Below, in pieces: positions 7,816-14,767 of a stretch of DNA of 24,460 nt (position 1 is its first letter; each line of letters opens with the position of its first letter). The notes below the pieces were generated by a model. It ran no database searches. It was not told where the DNA came from and saw only the letters and a program-made list of their open reading frames with translations. The DNA comes from an uncultured Ruminococcus sp. Lineage in GTDB: Bacteria; Bacillota; Clostridia; Oscillospirales; Ruminococcaceae. The position numbers and the translations under genes are program-made. Location of the stretch: assembly GCA_900541495.1 (NCBI GenBank), contig UQKC01000037.1:1-24460 (forward strand), read 5' to 3'.

Positions 7816-8769
7816 ATGAGTAAACAGAATAAGGAAGAAAAATTCAAATCAAAGATAGGCGGTCAGGCTCTTATCGAGGGCATTATGATGCGCGGCATAG
7901 GCATTGCGGCAATGGCATGCAGACTCCCCGACGGCTCAATAGACGTTGAAACGTGGAAGATAAAAAACGGCAGGCAAGCGCCTTGGTACAAGAAAGCACC
8001 ATTTATCCGCGGCTGCTTCAACTTCGCCGAAACTATGGCGGAGGGCATACGCTGTACAATGAAGTCCGCCGAAAAGCAGATGACCGAGGACGATGAGGAA
8101 GAAGAGCCCTCAAAGTTCGAGAAATGGCTCGAAGAAAAATTCGGCGACAAGCTCGTCAAAGTTATAATGGTGATATCGATAGTGCTTGCAATGGTGATAT
8201 GTGTACTGCTGTTCAAGTTCCTGCCGATGCTTATATCGAAGCTTCTGCTGAGCGCAGGCGTTCCCGACTGGGGAAGAACTGTAGCGGAGGGCGTGATAAA
8301 GCTTGCGCTCCTCATCGGATATTTCTATGTTATCTCGCTCACGGATTCGATGCATACTACCTTTATGTACCACGGCGCAGAGCATAAAACTATCGCCTGC
8401 TACGAAGCGCAGAAAGAGCTTACAGTGGAAAATATCCGCCCGATGTGCCGCTTCCACCCACGCTGCGGAACGAGCTTCATAATGATAGTAATTCTTATAA
8501 GCATAATCGTGGGAATGTTCCTGCCGTGGAAAAACATCGGCATAAGACTGCTGATGCAGCTTGTACTGCTTATCCCCGAAGCATCGATAGCTTATGAATT
8601 GATAAAGCTGGCAGGAAGATATGACAATATTTTTACAAGAATAATCTCCGCACCGGGCCTTTGGCTGCAGCATATCACAACAAAAGAGCCTAACGATAAG
8701 CAGATAGAGGTTGCTATAGCGGCGCTTACACCCTGCCTGCCGAAAGAGGACGAAGAAGACAAGTGGTGA
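7816..8769 (+). CDS. DUF1385 family membrane protein (YqhQ-like)
   Basis: 317 aa with GAAAGGAAA before the ATG. It begins with the family hallmark KIGGQALIEGIMMRG (about 12-26), followed by WKIKNG and PFIRGCFNFAETM. A charged stretch of Glu/Asp (about 94-100) precedes four or so membrane segments (about 115-140, 158-178, 216-235, 238-260). FMYHGAEHKTIACYE and CRFHPRCGTSF are conserved blocks. The function is unknown. In many Firmicutes this gene sits just before prmC and prfA, and prmC is indeed the next gene here, though 728 nt of repeats now lies between them. The 32-nt gap to the kinase suggests readthrough from the two-component operon. Confidence 0.88.
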   Translation: MSKQNKEEKFKSKIGGQALIEGIMMRGIGIAAMACRLPDGSIDVETWKIKNGRQAPWYKKAPFIRGCFNFAETMAEGIRCTMKSAEKQMTEDDEEEEPSKFEKWLEEKFGDKLVKVIMVISIVLAMVICVLLFKFLPMLISKLLLSAGVPDWGRTVAEGVIKLALLIGYFYVISLTDSMHTTFMYHGAEHKTIACYEAQKELTVENIRPMCRFHPRCGTSFIMIVILISIIVGMFLPWKNIGIRLLMQLVLLIPEASIAYELIKLAGRYDNIFTRIISAPGLWLQHITTKEPNDKQIEVAIAALTPCLPKEDEEDKW

Positions 8770-8860
8770 GCGGGGAAGCCCCGCGGCAGGCTCGCGCCAC
8801 GTTCCGCTTCGCTGCACTCGTTCTGTAAGGAAATGAGTTTGTGTTCGCGAATAGAGTTTG
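8770..8860 (+). repeat. 118-bp repeat family, copy A
   Basis: It starts right at the DUF1385 stop codon. Order of blocks: GCGGGGAAGCCCCGC hairpin, CTCGCGCCACGTTCCGCTTC, GAGG-like AAGGAAATGAGTTTGTG, TTCGCGAATAGAGTTTG. The same blocks occur in tandem at 10508-10715 and 15575-15790. A reverse-strand frame here reads residues similar to other copies, but I judge it noncoding. Confidence 0.75.
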
Positions 8861-8866
8861 TCCGGT

Positions 8867-8882
8867 ACTGCGAAGCCAAGCA
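8867..8882. repeat. 16-nt motif shared with the long palindrome at 20.4 kb
   Basis: ACTGCGAAGCCAAGCA is identical to the reverse complement of 20427-20442, the right arm of a 27-bp inverted repeat. It has no matching second arm here, so it looks like half of that element. Confidence 0.55.
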
Positions 8883-8924
8883 AAAGTTTTGTAATTCTGT
8901 AAGAATTTACCTTTGCTCAAAGGT

Positions 8925-9050
8925 GGTGGGTGTCCAGAGGCGGGGAACCCCCGCAGGTATGTCGTTTTAGCTTTTGTCCGAACCGTAAGTTTGCGGCTCG
9001 GTACCCTAACTTCGCAGAGGGAAGTCCACTGGGCGGAAGCCCTTGGTCAC
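8925..9050 (+). other. Hairpin-rich intergenic block, possible structured RNA or repeat remnant
   Basis: Three consecutive stems are visible: GCGGGGAACCCCCGC (about 8941-8955), CCGAACCG ... CGGCTCGG (about 8978-9001), and GGGCGGAAGCCC (about 9032-9043) flanked by CCA/TGG. GGGTGTCCAGAGG and GGGAAGTCCACTGGGC look like two related pieces. No known RNA family (tmRNA, RNase P, SRP, 6S, riboswitch) fits. Strand is arbitrary. Confidence 0.3.
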
Positions 9051-9139
9051 AGGTCAATTTGACCTTTAGCGGAAAGCGAAATCTCTAAACTAACAGCATA
9101 AAATTTGCCGCAATAGTGTAAATCAGTAACAGCTAAAAA

Positions 9140-9214
9140 GGCGCAATTCACATAAATAATGGAGAACGAAATATGATAAACAAATTCCGTAAAACCAAAT
9201 TCGTGAATTGCGCC
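9140..9214. repeat. Inverted repeat with 12-bp perfect arms
   Basis: GGCGCAATTCAC (9140-9151) and GTGAATTGCGCC (9203-9214) flank 51 nt of AT-rich sequence. It lies in an AT-rich block unlike the flanking repeats, next to the ATACTAAACA element. It may be another small non-autonomous element. Confidence 0.5.
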
Positions 9215-9275
9215 ATTCTGTTTTCCAAAGTCAAACTTATCCTTGTCGTATGAACAGCTATGTAATATGTCGGTA

Positions 9276-9372
9276 ATACTAAACAATAAAATACAGGAAA
9301 AATTTGCGATGAAATCACATATATCCAAGATTGTCGGCTTGATTTTTTCAAATTTTAAATGGTGTTTAGTAT
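9276..9372. repeat. ATACTAAACA inverted-end element, complete copy
   Basis: 97 bp with 10-bp perfect terminal inverted repeats (ATACTAAACA / TGTTTAGTAT). The right part reads, on the minus strand, TACTAAACACCATTTAAAAT and onward, nearly identical to 24409-24452 at the window end. Two copies in opposite orientation and perfect ends suggest a mobile MITE-like element. It encodes no transposase. Confidence 0.7.
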
Positions 9373-9400
9373 AGGTCACCTATAAAAACAACAATTTTCC

Positions 9401-9426
9401 GTAGGGTCGGATTCCATATCCGCCCG
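9401..9426. repeat. GGCGGAT hairpin repeat, copy 1
   Basis: GTAGGGTCGGATTCCATATC followed by CGCCCG is the inverted form of the hairpin at 14242-14266, with a few changes. A third, degenerate relative is at 14048-14074. It is a short dispersed structured repeat. Confidence 0.6.
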
Positions 9427-9497
9427 TTTTAGCACGACCTAAGCAACATTCTTTTCCACAACATTTTTGCAATAAACCAAGAAAGGATTTCTCCAAT

Positions 9498-10382
9498 ATG
9501 ACCAACGAAGAATTATACGATTATATCCGAAGCAGTCTGAAAAACGCAGGCATCGACGACCCGGTTTTCGAGAGCAGATGCATCATCGAGGATATTATGG
9601 GTATTGACCGCTTGCAGCTTGCGATGAACGGCACGAAAGATGCCGATGAAACCAAAATGGCAAAGGCACTTGAGCTGCTTGAAAAGCGATTGAAAGGCGA
9701 GCCGCTCCAGTATCTTCTCGGCGAATGGGAGTTTTTCGGTCTGCCGTTCAAGGTGGGAAAGGGAGTGCTTATTCCCCGTCCCGACACGGAAACGCTTGTT
9801 GAAGCGGTGCTCGATCATTTTATGAAGCTTGGAAAGCTTGACCCTGAGATAATCGACCTTTGCAGCGGAAGCGGCTGTATTGCGGTTGCGATACAGAAAA
9901 ATCTTCCGCAGTCGAAAGTAACGGCGGTGGAGCTTTCGTCCGAGGCGTTCCCTTATCTCACGGAGAATATCCGCAGGAACGGCGCTGACGTAAAGACGAT
10001 GAAAGGCGATGTGCTTAACGGTGACCTGCTGAGAAACTTCACCGACCCCGAGGACATTGGCGAATTCCGCAAGATAGACTGCATCGTTTCCAACCCTCCC
10101 TACCTCACCGAAAAGGAAATGGGCGAGCTTTCGCCCGAGGTGAAGTGCGAACCCGAATCGGCGCTTTACGGCGGCACGGACGGATTGAAGTTTTACCGCG
10201 TTATCGCAGGTCTTTGGAAAGAGATACTCAAAGAGGGCGGTCTGCTTGCATTCGAGATCGGCTATGAGCAGGGCGAAGCGGTTTCGGATATCCTCAAAAA
10301 GAGCGGCTACACCGATATAAAGGTGATGAAAGACCTCGGCGGCAATGACAGAGTTGTAACGGGAATAAATAGTATACGATAA
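9498..10382 (+). CDS. prmC: Peptide chain release factor N5-glutamine methyltransferase
   Basis: 294 aa, start preceded by AAAGGA with 10 nt spacing. PrmC (HemK) methylates the Gln of the GGQ motif of RF1 and RF2 using SAM, which raises termination efficiency. Seen here: the N-terminal helical domain (about 1-75) ending in GEPLQYLLGEWEF, the LIPRPDTETLVE block (91-102), SAM motif I DLCSGSGCIAVA (120-131), and the substrate-binding signature NPPY (199-202). The length is typical. DUF1385 is its usual upstream neighbour in Firmicutes, but prfA, often adjacent, is not in this window. No clear promoter is seen just upstream. Confidence 0.95.
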   Translation: MTNEELYDYIRSSLKNAGIDDPVFESRCIIEDIMGIDRLQLAMNGTKDADETKMAKALELLEKRLKGEPLQYLLGEWEFFGLPFKVGKGVLIPRPDTETLVEAVLDHFMKLGKLDPEIIDLCSGSGCIAVAIQKNLPQSKVTAVELSSEAFPYLTENIRRNGADVKTMKGDVLNGDLLRNFTDPEDIGEFRKIDCIVSNPPYLTEKEMGELSPEVKCEPESALYGGTDGLKFYRVIAGLWKEILKEGGLLAFEIGYEQGEAVSDILKKSGYTDIKVMKDLGGNDRVVTGINSIR

Positions 10383-10475
10383 TATGTTTTTTAGTGCAAA
10401 ATTACAGATTTTTTAACATAATGGAAGTATATGGTTCAGGTTTTTCGACAAAAGGCTGAAATTTTAAACAAAATA

Positions 10476-10504
10476 TTGAATTTTATTAAATAGTATGTTA
10501 TAAT
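10476..10504 (+). promoter_or_regulatory. Strong sigma-A promoter ahead of the tandem repeats and c-di-GMP genes
   Basis: TTGAAT (10476-10481), a 17-bp spacer, and TATAAT (10499-10504). The expected start is about 10511, exactly where the first 118-bp repeat begins. The transcript would carry both repeat copies in a leader of about 260 nt before the GGDEF-EAL gene. Confidence 0.65.
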
Positions 10505-10507
10505 TAA

Positions 10508-10625
10508 GGAGAAGCCCCCTTGGGCGGTTCGCGCTATGCTTCACTTCGTTCCGCCCGTTTTGGGAGAAAATAAGTTTGTGTCCGCGGATAGAATTATATT
10601 TGACTGTTCGGCGAATTAAAGTTGA
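10508..10625 (+). repeat. 118-bp repeat family, copy B1
   Basis: The GAAGCCCC block starts at 10511 and recurs at 10629, a period of 118 bp. Blocks: GAAGCCCCCTTGGGC hairpin, TTCGCGCTATGCTTCACTTC, GGGAGAAAATAAGTTTGTG, CCGCGGATAGAATT. Confidence 0.8.
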
Positions 10626-10715
10626 GGGGAAGCCCCCTTGGGCAGTTCGCGCCATGCTTCACTTCGTTCCGCTCATTTGGGGAGAAAATAAGTTTGCTGC
10701 CGCGAAAAAGTGTAC
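10626..10715 (+). repeat. 118-bp repeat family, copy B2
   Basis: Second tandem unit. It differs from B1 at scattered positions (for example GGGCAGTTCGCGCCATGCTT) and is cut short after CCGCGAAAAAG, where a second possible promoter begins. Confidence 0.8.
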
Positions 10716-10744
10716 TTGCTATGTTAAAATTTTTACTTTGTAAT
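10716..10744 (+). promoter_or_regulatory. Possible second promoter for the GGDEF-EAL gene
   Basis: TTGCTA (10716-10721), a 17-bp spacer, and TGTAAT (10739-10744). It is weaker than the promoter at 10476. If used, it would give a short leader without the repeats. Confidence 0.4.
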
Positions 10745-10773
10745 AAAAAGCTGTATTTCGGAGGATTGAAAAT

Positions 10774-12423
10774 ATGTACGATCATACAGAAATAGGGGAA
10801 ATAATCAAACAGCTCGGTTCGATGTTTGATCTGGTAAAGATCGTTGACCCTGCAAACAGCACAGAAGTTGCTGTCGTGGACGGTGAGGTAAAGACAGTCG
10901 GAAGCTGTTTCGCCGCTATCGGAAAAAGCGCGAAATGTTTCAGCTGTCCCTGCGCCAAAACTGTCGAGAACGGCAGGCATTATGAAAAATATGAAGCCTT
11001 CGGCGAAAATATCCGCCAGACGGCTGTTTATCCTGCAAAGCTGACCGACAAGCACGGAAATGTTCATGATCTTGCGTTCGAGCTTATAAGCTTTATCCCA
11101 AGGGAGTATTTCGTGACTTCGATAAAAACTGATATGATGGTCGATCTCACTGTCGGCATACCGAACCTTTCGGGATATCTTGAATATGCGGCAAAGCTTA
11201 TGATAAGCGGCAGGATAGCCGATTATGATGCAATGTATTTCAACATACACAACTTTAAATTCATCAACAACATTTTCACCTACACAGAGGGAGACGAGGT
11301 CATTTTCCAGTATGCGAACCGCCTTATCGCGGAGCTGAAAGATGATGAGATGCTCGCCCGTCTTGGCGGTGACAACTTCGTTGTTCTTATCCGCAAAGAG
11401 AATGCGGGCAACTTTATAAAGCTTCTCGAAAATACCGACATCAACATTGAAACATCAAGCGGCAATAAGCGTAAACTCAACTTTTCGGCTAAGATCGGCG
11501 CGGCGCATCTTGACGGCATAAGGAATCCCGGCGAGGTGATGCACAGGGTTTCCGTTGCATATCAGAGCATAAAGTCGAGAAAGGATATCCAGAGCATTTA
11601 TTTCTGCGATGAGCTTCTCGAAAGAGAGATGCAGATGCAGGAGATAATCCACGGCTTTGACAAGGCGATAGCGAACCGCGAGTTCGTTGTTTATTATCAG
11701 CCTAAGGTCGAGATAAGCGAAAAGAAGCTTATCGGTGCGGAAGCGCTCGTCCGCTGGAACAGACACGGCGAGATCGTCAACCCGATAAAATTTATCCCGA
11801 CTCTTGAAAAAGAGGGTAAGGTCTGTGAGCTTGACTTTTATGTGCTTGAAGAGGTCTGCCGAATGTTAAAGGGACGTCAGGACAGCGGAAAAGAGCTTGT
11901 CTGCATTTCGAGCAACTTTTCAAGAAAGCATCTTGATGACCCGTATTTCGTACAAAAGGTGACGGATATAGTTGATAAATACGGTGTCGGACACGAGTTC
12001 ATCGAGGTAGAGCTTACGGAGAGCGAGGAATTCAGCGACTACGGCACGATGTCCGTGTTTGTTGACGAGTTCCGCAAAAACGGCTTCAAGACATCGATAG
12101 ACGATTTCGGAACGGGTTATTCAACGCTTAAAATGCTCCAGCGCACATCGCTTGATATTGTTAAGATAGACCGCTCGTTCATTCCGCTTTCGGAGAATTA
12201 TCCCGAAAAGGAAAAGGCACTCTATATTCTTCGTGATATGGTGAGAATGACGCGCGACCTTGGAATGAAGGTCATTGCAGAGGGCGTTGAGGACGATGTT
12301 CAGCTCGACTATCTGAAAGAAATGAACTGCGATTATGTTCAGGGTTATGTCTTCGACAAGCCGCTGCCCGAAAGTGAGTTTGGAAAGCGCGCCGATGCGC
12401 TTTATTACGACCGAGGTGAATGA
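10774..12423 (+). CDS. c-di-GMP phosphodiesterase: Cys-rich sensor, degenerate GGDEF, active EAL
   Basis: 549 aa, start preceded by CGGAGGA. The N-terminal domain (about 1-115) looks PAS-like and carries Cys45, Cys55, Cys58 and Cys60 (C-x9-C-x2-C-x-C), which could bind metal or sense redox state. The GGDEF domain (about 122-280) is degenerate: the signature is GGDNF (198-202), the usual metal-binding DxDxFK block reads NIHNFKFINN, and LTGLxNR is VGIPNLSGY. It should not make c-di-GMP. The EAL domain (about 285-545) keeps E323 (EALVRW), N381, E413 (ELTE), DDFGTGYS (443-450), K464, E503 and QGY, so it should hydrolyse c-di-GMP to pGpG. The next gene, a PAS-GGDEF protein, starts 3 nt after this stop. 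Confidence 0.92.
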   Translation: MYDHTEIGEIIKQLGSMFDLVKIVDPANSTEVAVVDGEVKTVGSCFAAIGKSAKCFSCPCAKTVENGRHYEKYEAFGENIRQTAVYPAKLTDKHGNVHDLAFELISFIPREYFVTSIKTDMMVDLTVGIPNLSGYLEYAAKLMISGRIADYDAMYFNIHNFKFINNIFTYTEGDEVIFQYANRLIAELKDDEMLARLGGDNFVVLIRKENAGNFIKLLENTDINIETSSGNKRKLNFSAKIGAAHLDGIRNPGEVMHRVSVAYQSIKSRKDIQSIYFCDELLEREMQMQEIIHGFDKAIANREFVVYYQPKVEISEKKLIGAEALVRWNRHGEIVNPIKFIPTLEKEGKVCELDFYVLEEVCRMLKGRQDSGKELVCISSNFSRKHLDDPYFVQKVTDIVDKYGVGHEFIEVELTESEEFSDYGTMSVFVDEFRKNGFKTSIDDFGTGYSTLKMLQRTSLDIVKIDRSFIPLSENYPEKEKALYILRDMVRMTRDLGMKVIAEGVEDDVQLDYLKEMNCDYVQGYVFDKPLPESEFGKRADALYYDRGE

Positions 12424-12426
12424 TAA

Positions 12427-13989
12427 ATGTATGAATGTAACTGCGGCATTATGATATTGTCGGGGAACAGTCTTATCGCAAAGGCGGCTGAGTCAGCAGA
12501 AAGTCTGGAGGACTGCACTTTCGATATATCATTCCCCGAAAGCATAGAAGCCGTTTATGACGGCGCTGACACAGCTATTATCATTGACGCTTTTGACGCT
12601 GTAAATGCGAAGCTTTCGCGCTTCCACGAAGCATACAAGGTGGTCGTTCTTCCCGAGGATAATATGCAGGCTTACGAAGCAGTTATCGCGGAAGCCGATG
12701 CTGTTTGGACGGACACTTCCTGCGAAGCTCTTGCAAAGGCGAATTTCCTGCGCCTGCAGAAAGACTTAAAGCTTCGCTTCGATATGAGAAGAACGGAAAC
12801 CTGTCTTACAACGGCGATAGACAGCATACCTGACCTTGTGTGGTTCAAGGACAACAAGGGCAGGCATCTTATCGTGAACGACGGCTTCTGCGCCGCGGTT
12901 GATAAAACCAAGGATATGATCTACAAGCGCGGTCATTACTATATATGGGATATGCCCGAAGAGGAGTATGAAAAGGGAGATTACGTCTGCCTTGAATCCG
13001 AGGAGATAGTTATGAGGGCGCGCCAGACCGTTCGCTTTGACGAAAAGGTCAAGACAAAAATGGGAATGAGAATGTTCAGCACCTATAAAAGTCCCCTCAT
13101 CGATCAAGACGGAACGATCTTCGGAACGTGCGGGATCGCACATGATGTGACCGATATCAGAAATATCAATATCGAGATCAGCTCCGTGCTGAAAAATATG
13201 CCTTTTTCTGTAATAATCGAGGGAAAGGATCATAAAACGGTGAGCGTGAACCTGAAATTCTCCGAGTATTTTCCCGAGTGCGGAAACGCTGTCGGAAAGA
13301 CACGTGATTACTGGCAGAACTGTGCCGAGAGCATGACAAAGCTTGATAACGGTATGACAAGGGTCGTCGTTCACACGGACGAGGGGAAAAGGATACTGCT
13401 TATGGATCAAAAGACCATAAGTGACTCCTTCGGCGAAGCTATAGGCGAGATTTTCGTTATGCGTGACATAACCGCGGAGCAGACCATCAAGGAGCAGGCG
13501 GCAAAGCTGGAGAACACAGACCTGCTGACGGGACTTTTCAACCGCCGCGGATTGACTTCTCAGCTTGAAAAGCTCAAAAACGAGCATCAGCTCACACTGA
13601 CAGTCATCGATATCGACGACTTTGGAAAATATAACGGCAGCCACGATAATGACATCGGAGATATCGTGCTAAGGCTGACCGCGCAGAAGCTTTCCGAGAT
13701 ATATCCGACCGATATAATCGCGCGGACGGGCAGTGACGAGTTCACGATAGTAAGCACCGAAGCGCTTTCCGACGATGAAGTAAAGGAAACCGTTGGGCGC
13801 GCCATGAACACGCTTGCATCGGCATATTCGTCCAAAGCTTATACGAAAGGGCTTACCGTGAGCATTGGCATCGCCGTTCAGCGTATCGGCGAAAATGAGG
13901 AGCAGGACACGGAGCTTCTTATGCAGAAGAGCAGCAAGGCTTTATACAGCGCAAAATGCTCGGGAAAAGCGAAATACTGTGTGTTCTAA
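12427..13989 (+). CDS. PAS-PAS-GGDEF protein, likely diguanylate cyclase
   Basis: 520 aa. The ATG follows the upstream stop by 3 nt, with GAGGTGA overlapping the end of that gene, so translation is probably coupled. An N-terminal segment (about 1-115) has a receiver-like alternation of strands and helices but no clear Asp pocket. PAS1 (about 125-245: IPDLVWFKDNKGRHLIVNDGFC ... GIAHDVTDI) and PAS2 (about 250-350, ending VMRDITAEQ) follow. The GGDEF domain (about 358-515) has LTGLFNRRGL and VIDIDDFGKYN with its metal Asp. The signature reads GSDEF (435-439), a Gly-to-Ser change at the second position. Cyclase activity is plausible but uncertain. No transmembrane segment, so it is cytosolic. Together with the EAL protein it forms an opposing synthesis/breakdown pair. 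Confidence 0.9.
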   Translation: MYECNCGIMILSGNSLIAKAAESAESLEDCTFDISFPESIEAVYDGADTAIIIDAFDAVNAKLSRFHEAYKVVVLPEDNMQAYEAVIAEADAVWTDTSCEALAKANFLRLQKDLKLRFDMRRTETCLTTAIDSIPDLVWFKDNKGRHLIVNDGFCAAVDKTKDMIYKRGHYYIWDMPEEEYEKGDYVCLESEEIVMRARQTVRFDEKVKTKMGMRMFSTYKSPLIDQDGTIFGTCGIAHDVTDIRNINIEISSVLKNMPFSVIIEGKDHKTVSVNLKFSEYFPECGNAVGKTRDYWQNCAESMTKLDNGMTRVVVHTDEGKRILLMDQKTISDSFGEAIGEIFVMRDITAEQTIKEQAAKLENTDLLTGLFNRRGLTSQLEKLKNEHQLTLTVIDIDDFGKYNGSHDNDIGDIVLRLTAQKLSEIYPTDIIARTGSDEFTIVSTEALSDDEVKETVGRAMNTLASAYSSKAYTKGLTVSIGIAVQRIGENEEQDTELLMQKSSKALYSAKCSGKAKYCVF

Positions 13990-14010
13990 TGCTTAAGGTG
14001 ACCTTAATGC

Positions 14011-14028
14011 GGAATTATTTATGTTCCG
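14011..14028 (+). repeat. 3'-end repeat (AATTATTT-TTCCG family), copy 2
   Basis: GGAATTATTTATGTTCCG lies 22 nt after the GGDEF stop. It is imperfectly palindromic and matches the motif after rlmH, feoA and the SpoIID gene. Confidence 0.55.
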
Positions 14029-14047
14029 TTAGTTTGCAATGAAAATC

Positions 14048-14074
14048 GTAGGTGCGAATTCCCGTTCCGCACCG
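14048..14074. repeat. GGCGGAT-type hairpin repeat, degenerate copy
   Basis: GTAGGTGCGAATTCCCGTTC followed by CGCACCG can pair GGTGCG with CGCACC. Its layout matches the repeats at 9401 and 14242. Confidence 0.4.
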
Positions 14075-14094
14075 CAAGATGTTTTATCACAAAT

Positions 14095-14143
14095 AAAAGA
14101 ACCTGTTTTCAAATGATCGATTCATTGAAAACAGGTTCTTTTT
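14095..14143. terminator. Bidirectional terminator between the c-di-GMP genes and feoA
   Basis: An 18-bp perfect stem, AAAAGAACCTGTTTTCAA / TTGAAAACAGGTTCTTTT, extended by TGA/TCA around a bulged A, with T tails on both strands. It ends the c-di-GMP unit and would also stop the minus-strand feoA transcript. Confidence 0.9.
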
Positions 14144-14241
14144 ATGAAAAACGATATTTATGCTGAAAAATCGCTTTGCGATTCGTGACAGAAACCCGTC
14201 CCCCTACGGTGAATTAGCCGTAATTTCGCGGGTTTGCATCA

Positions 14242-14266
14242 GGCGGATATAGAATCCGCCCCTACG
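14242..14266. repeat. GGCGGAT hairpin repeat, copy 2
   Basis: GGCGGATATAGAATCCGCC followed by CCTACG. GGCGGAT pairs with ATCCGCC around a 5-nt loop. Just upstream, 14194-14233 holds another nested hairpin (CCCG ... CGGG with TACGG ... CCGTA inside). Nothing coding is seen in 13990-14321. Confidence 0.6.
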
Positions 14267-14293
14267 AAATTCAGTTTTTTTGTGATAAATATA

Positions 14294-14325
14294 CGGAACA
14301 AAAATAATTACGCATTACGAATTAA
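14294..14325. repeat. 3'-end repeat (AATTATTT-TTCCG family), copy 3
   Basis: On the minus strand, TTAATTCGTAATGCGTAATT is followed by ATTTTTGTTCCG. It begins at the feoA stop codon. It has the same parts as 142-172, with the AATTCGTAAT and AATGCGTAAT modules in swapped order. Confidence 0.65.
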
Positions 14326-14558
14326 ACTGCTCTTACCATTATCTTTGAACTGTCCTCTTCGCGCAGAGCTATAACAGCACCGCGGATAAGATACGCCGTT
14401 GGGTCGCCCGAGGGACTTCGCTGCAAACATTCAACGCGTGTGCCCTCGATAAGTCCGAGATCCTGCAAGCGCCGCCGCATACTGCCGTCATTGCGCAGCT
14501 GTGTGACGCGGGCGCACATTCCCTCCGAAAGGGAAAAAAGGCTTGTTTCTATGTTCAT
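14322..14558 (-). CDS. feoA: FeoA domain protein (ferrous iron transport accessory)
   Basis: 78 aa, the normal size of a lone FeoA. It has the SH3-like FeoA pattern: SLSEGMCARVTQL, MRRRLQDLGLIEGTRVECLQRSPSGDP, AYLIRGAVIALREEDSSKIMV. FeoA is a small cytosolic protein that works with the FeoB Fe(II) permease. The start is preceded by AGGAGAAATGCA. No feoB lies next to it: upstream is the divergent metallo-hydrolase and downstream is a terminator. Its partner must be elsewhere, or it may act alone. No clear Fur or DtxR operator is seen. Confidence 0.88.
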   Translation of the reverse strand: MNIETSLFSLSEGMCARVTQLRNDGSMRRRLQDLGLIEGTRVECLQRSPSGDPTAYLIRGAVIALREEDSSKIMVRAV

Positions 14559-14641
14559 TGCATTTCTCCTGTAAAATTAAGTAGTCGGTCCGCTGTATTC
14601 GCAGTCCGCTCAATATTATTTTATGCTCGGAAAAATAAAGC

Positions 14642-14670
14642 GTGACAATCGGCGGATTTTGTGGTATAAT
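14642..14670 (+). promoter_or_regulatory. Promoter for the WalJ-type metallo-hydrolase
   Basis: GTGACA (14642-14647), a 17-bp spacer, and TATAAT (14665-14670) preceded by TGG, an extended -10. It gives a leader of about 90 nt to the TTG start. Confidence 0.65.
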
Positions 14671-14767
14671 GTCATTTGATATGATTTTTATGCCAAATCG
14701 CGGCATACTGCGTAAAAGCTTATATTTTCCGCTGCAGACTTGGCAAAAATTTTCGGAGGGATAAAAG

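Noticed and set aside
8925..9050. RNase P RNA or tmRNA, suggested by GAGGGAAGTCC-like sequence
   Set aside because: The other conserved parts of these RNAs are absent and the block is too short.
9047..9379. Minus-strand open frame of 110 codons
   Set aside because: It runs through a complete inverted-end repeat, an inverted repeat and a hairpin. It has no ribosome site, and its start lies in a repeat element.
10508..10773. c-di-GMP riboswitch upstream of the c-di-GMP genes
   Set aside because: Neither GEMM-I nor GEMM-II conserved segments are present, and the same sequence occurs at two unrelated loci.
10594..11250. Minus-strand open frame of 218 codons
   Set aside because: It is antisense to the GGDEF-EAL gene and ends in the 118-bp repeat.
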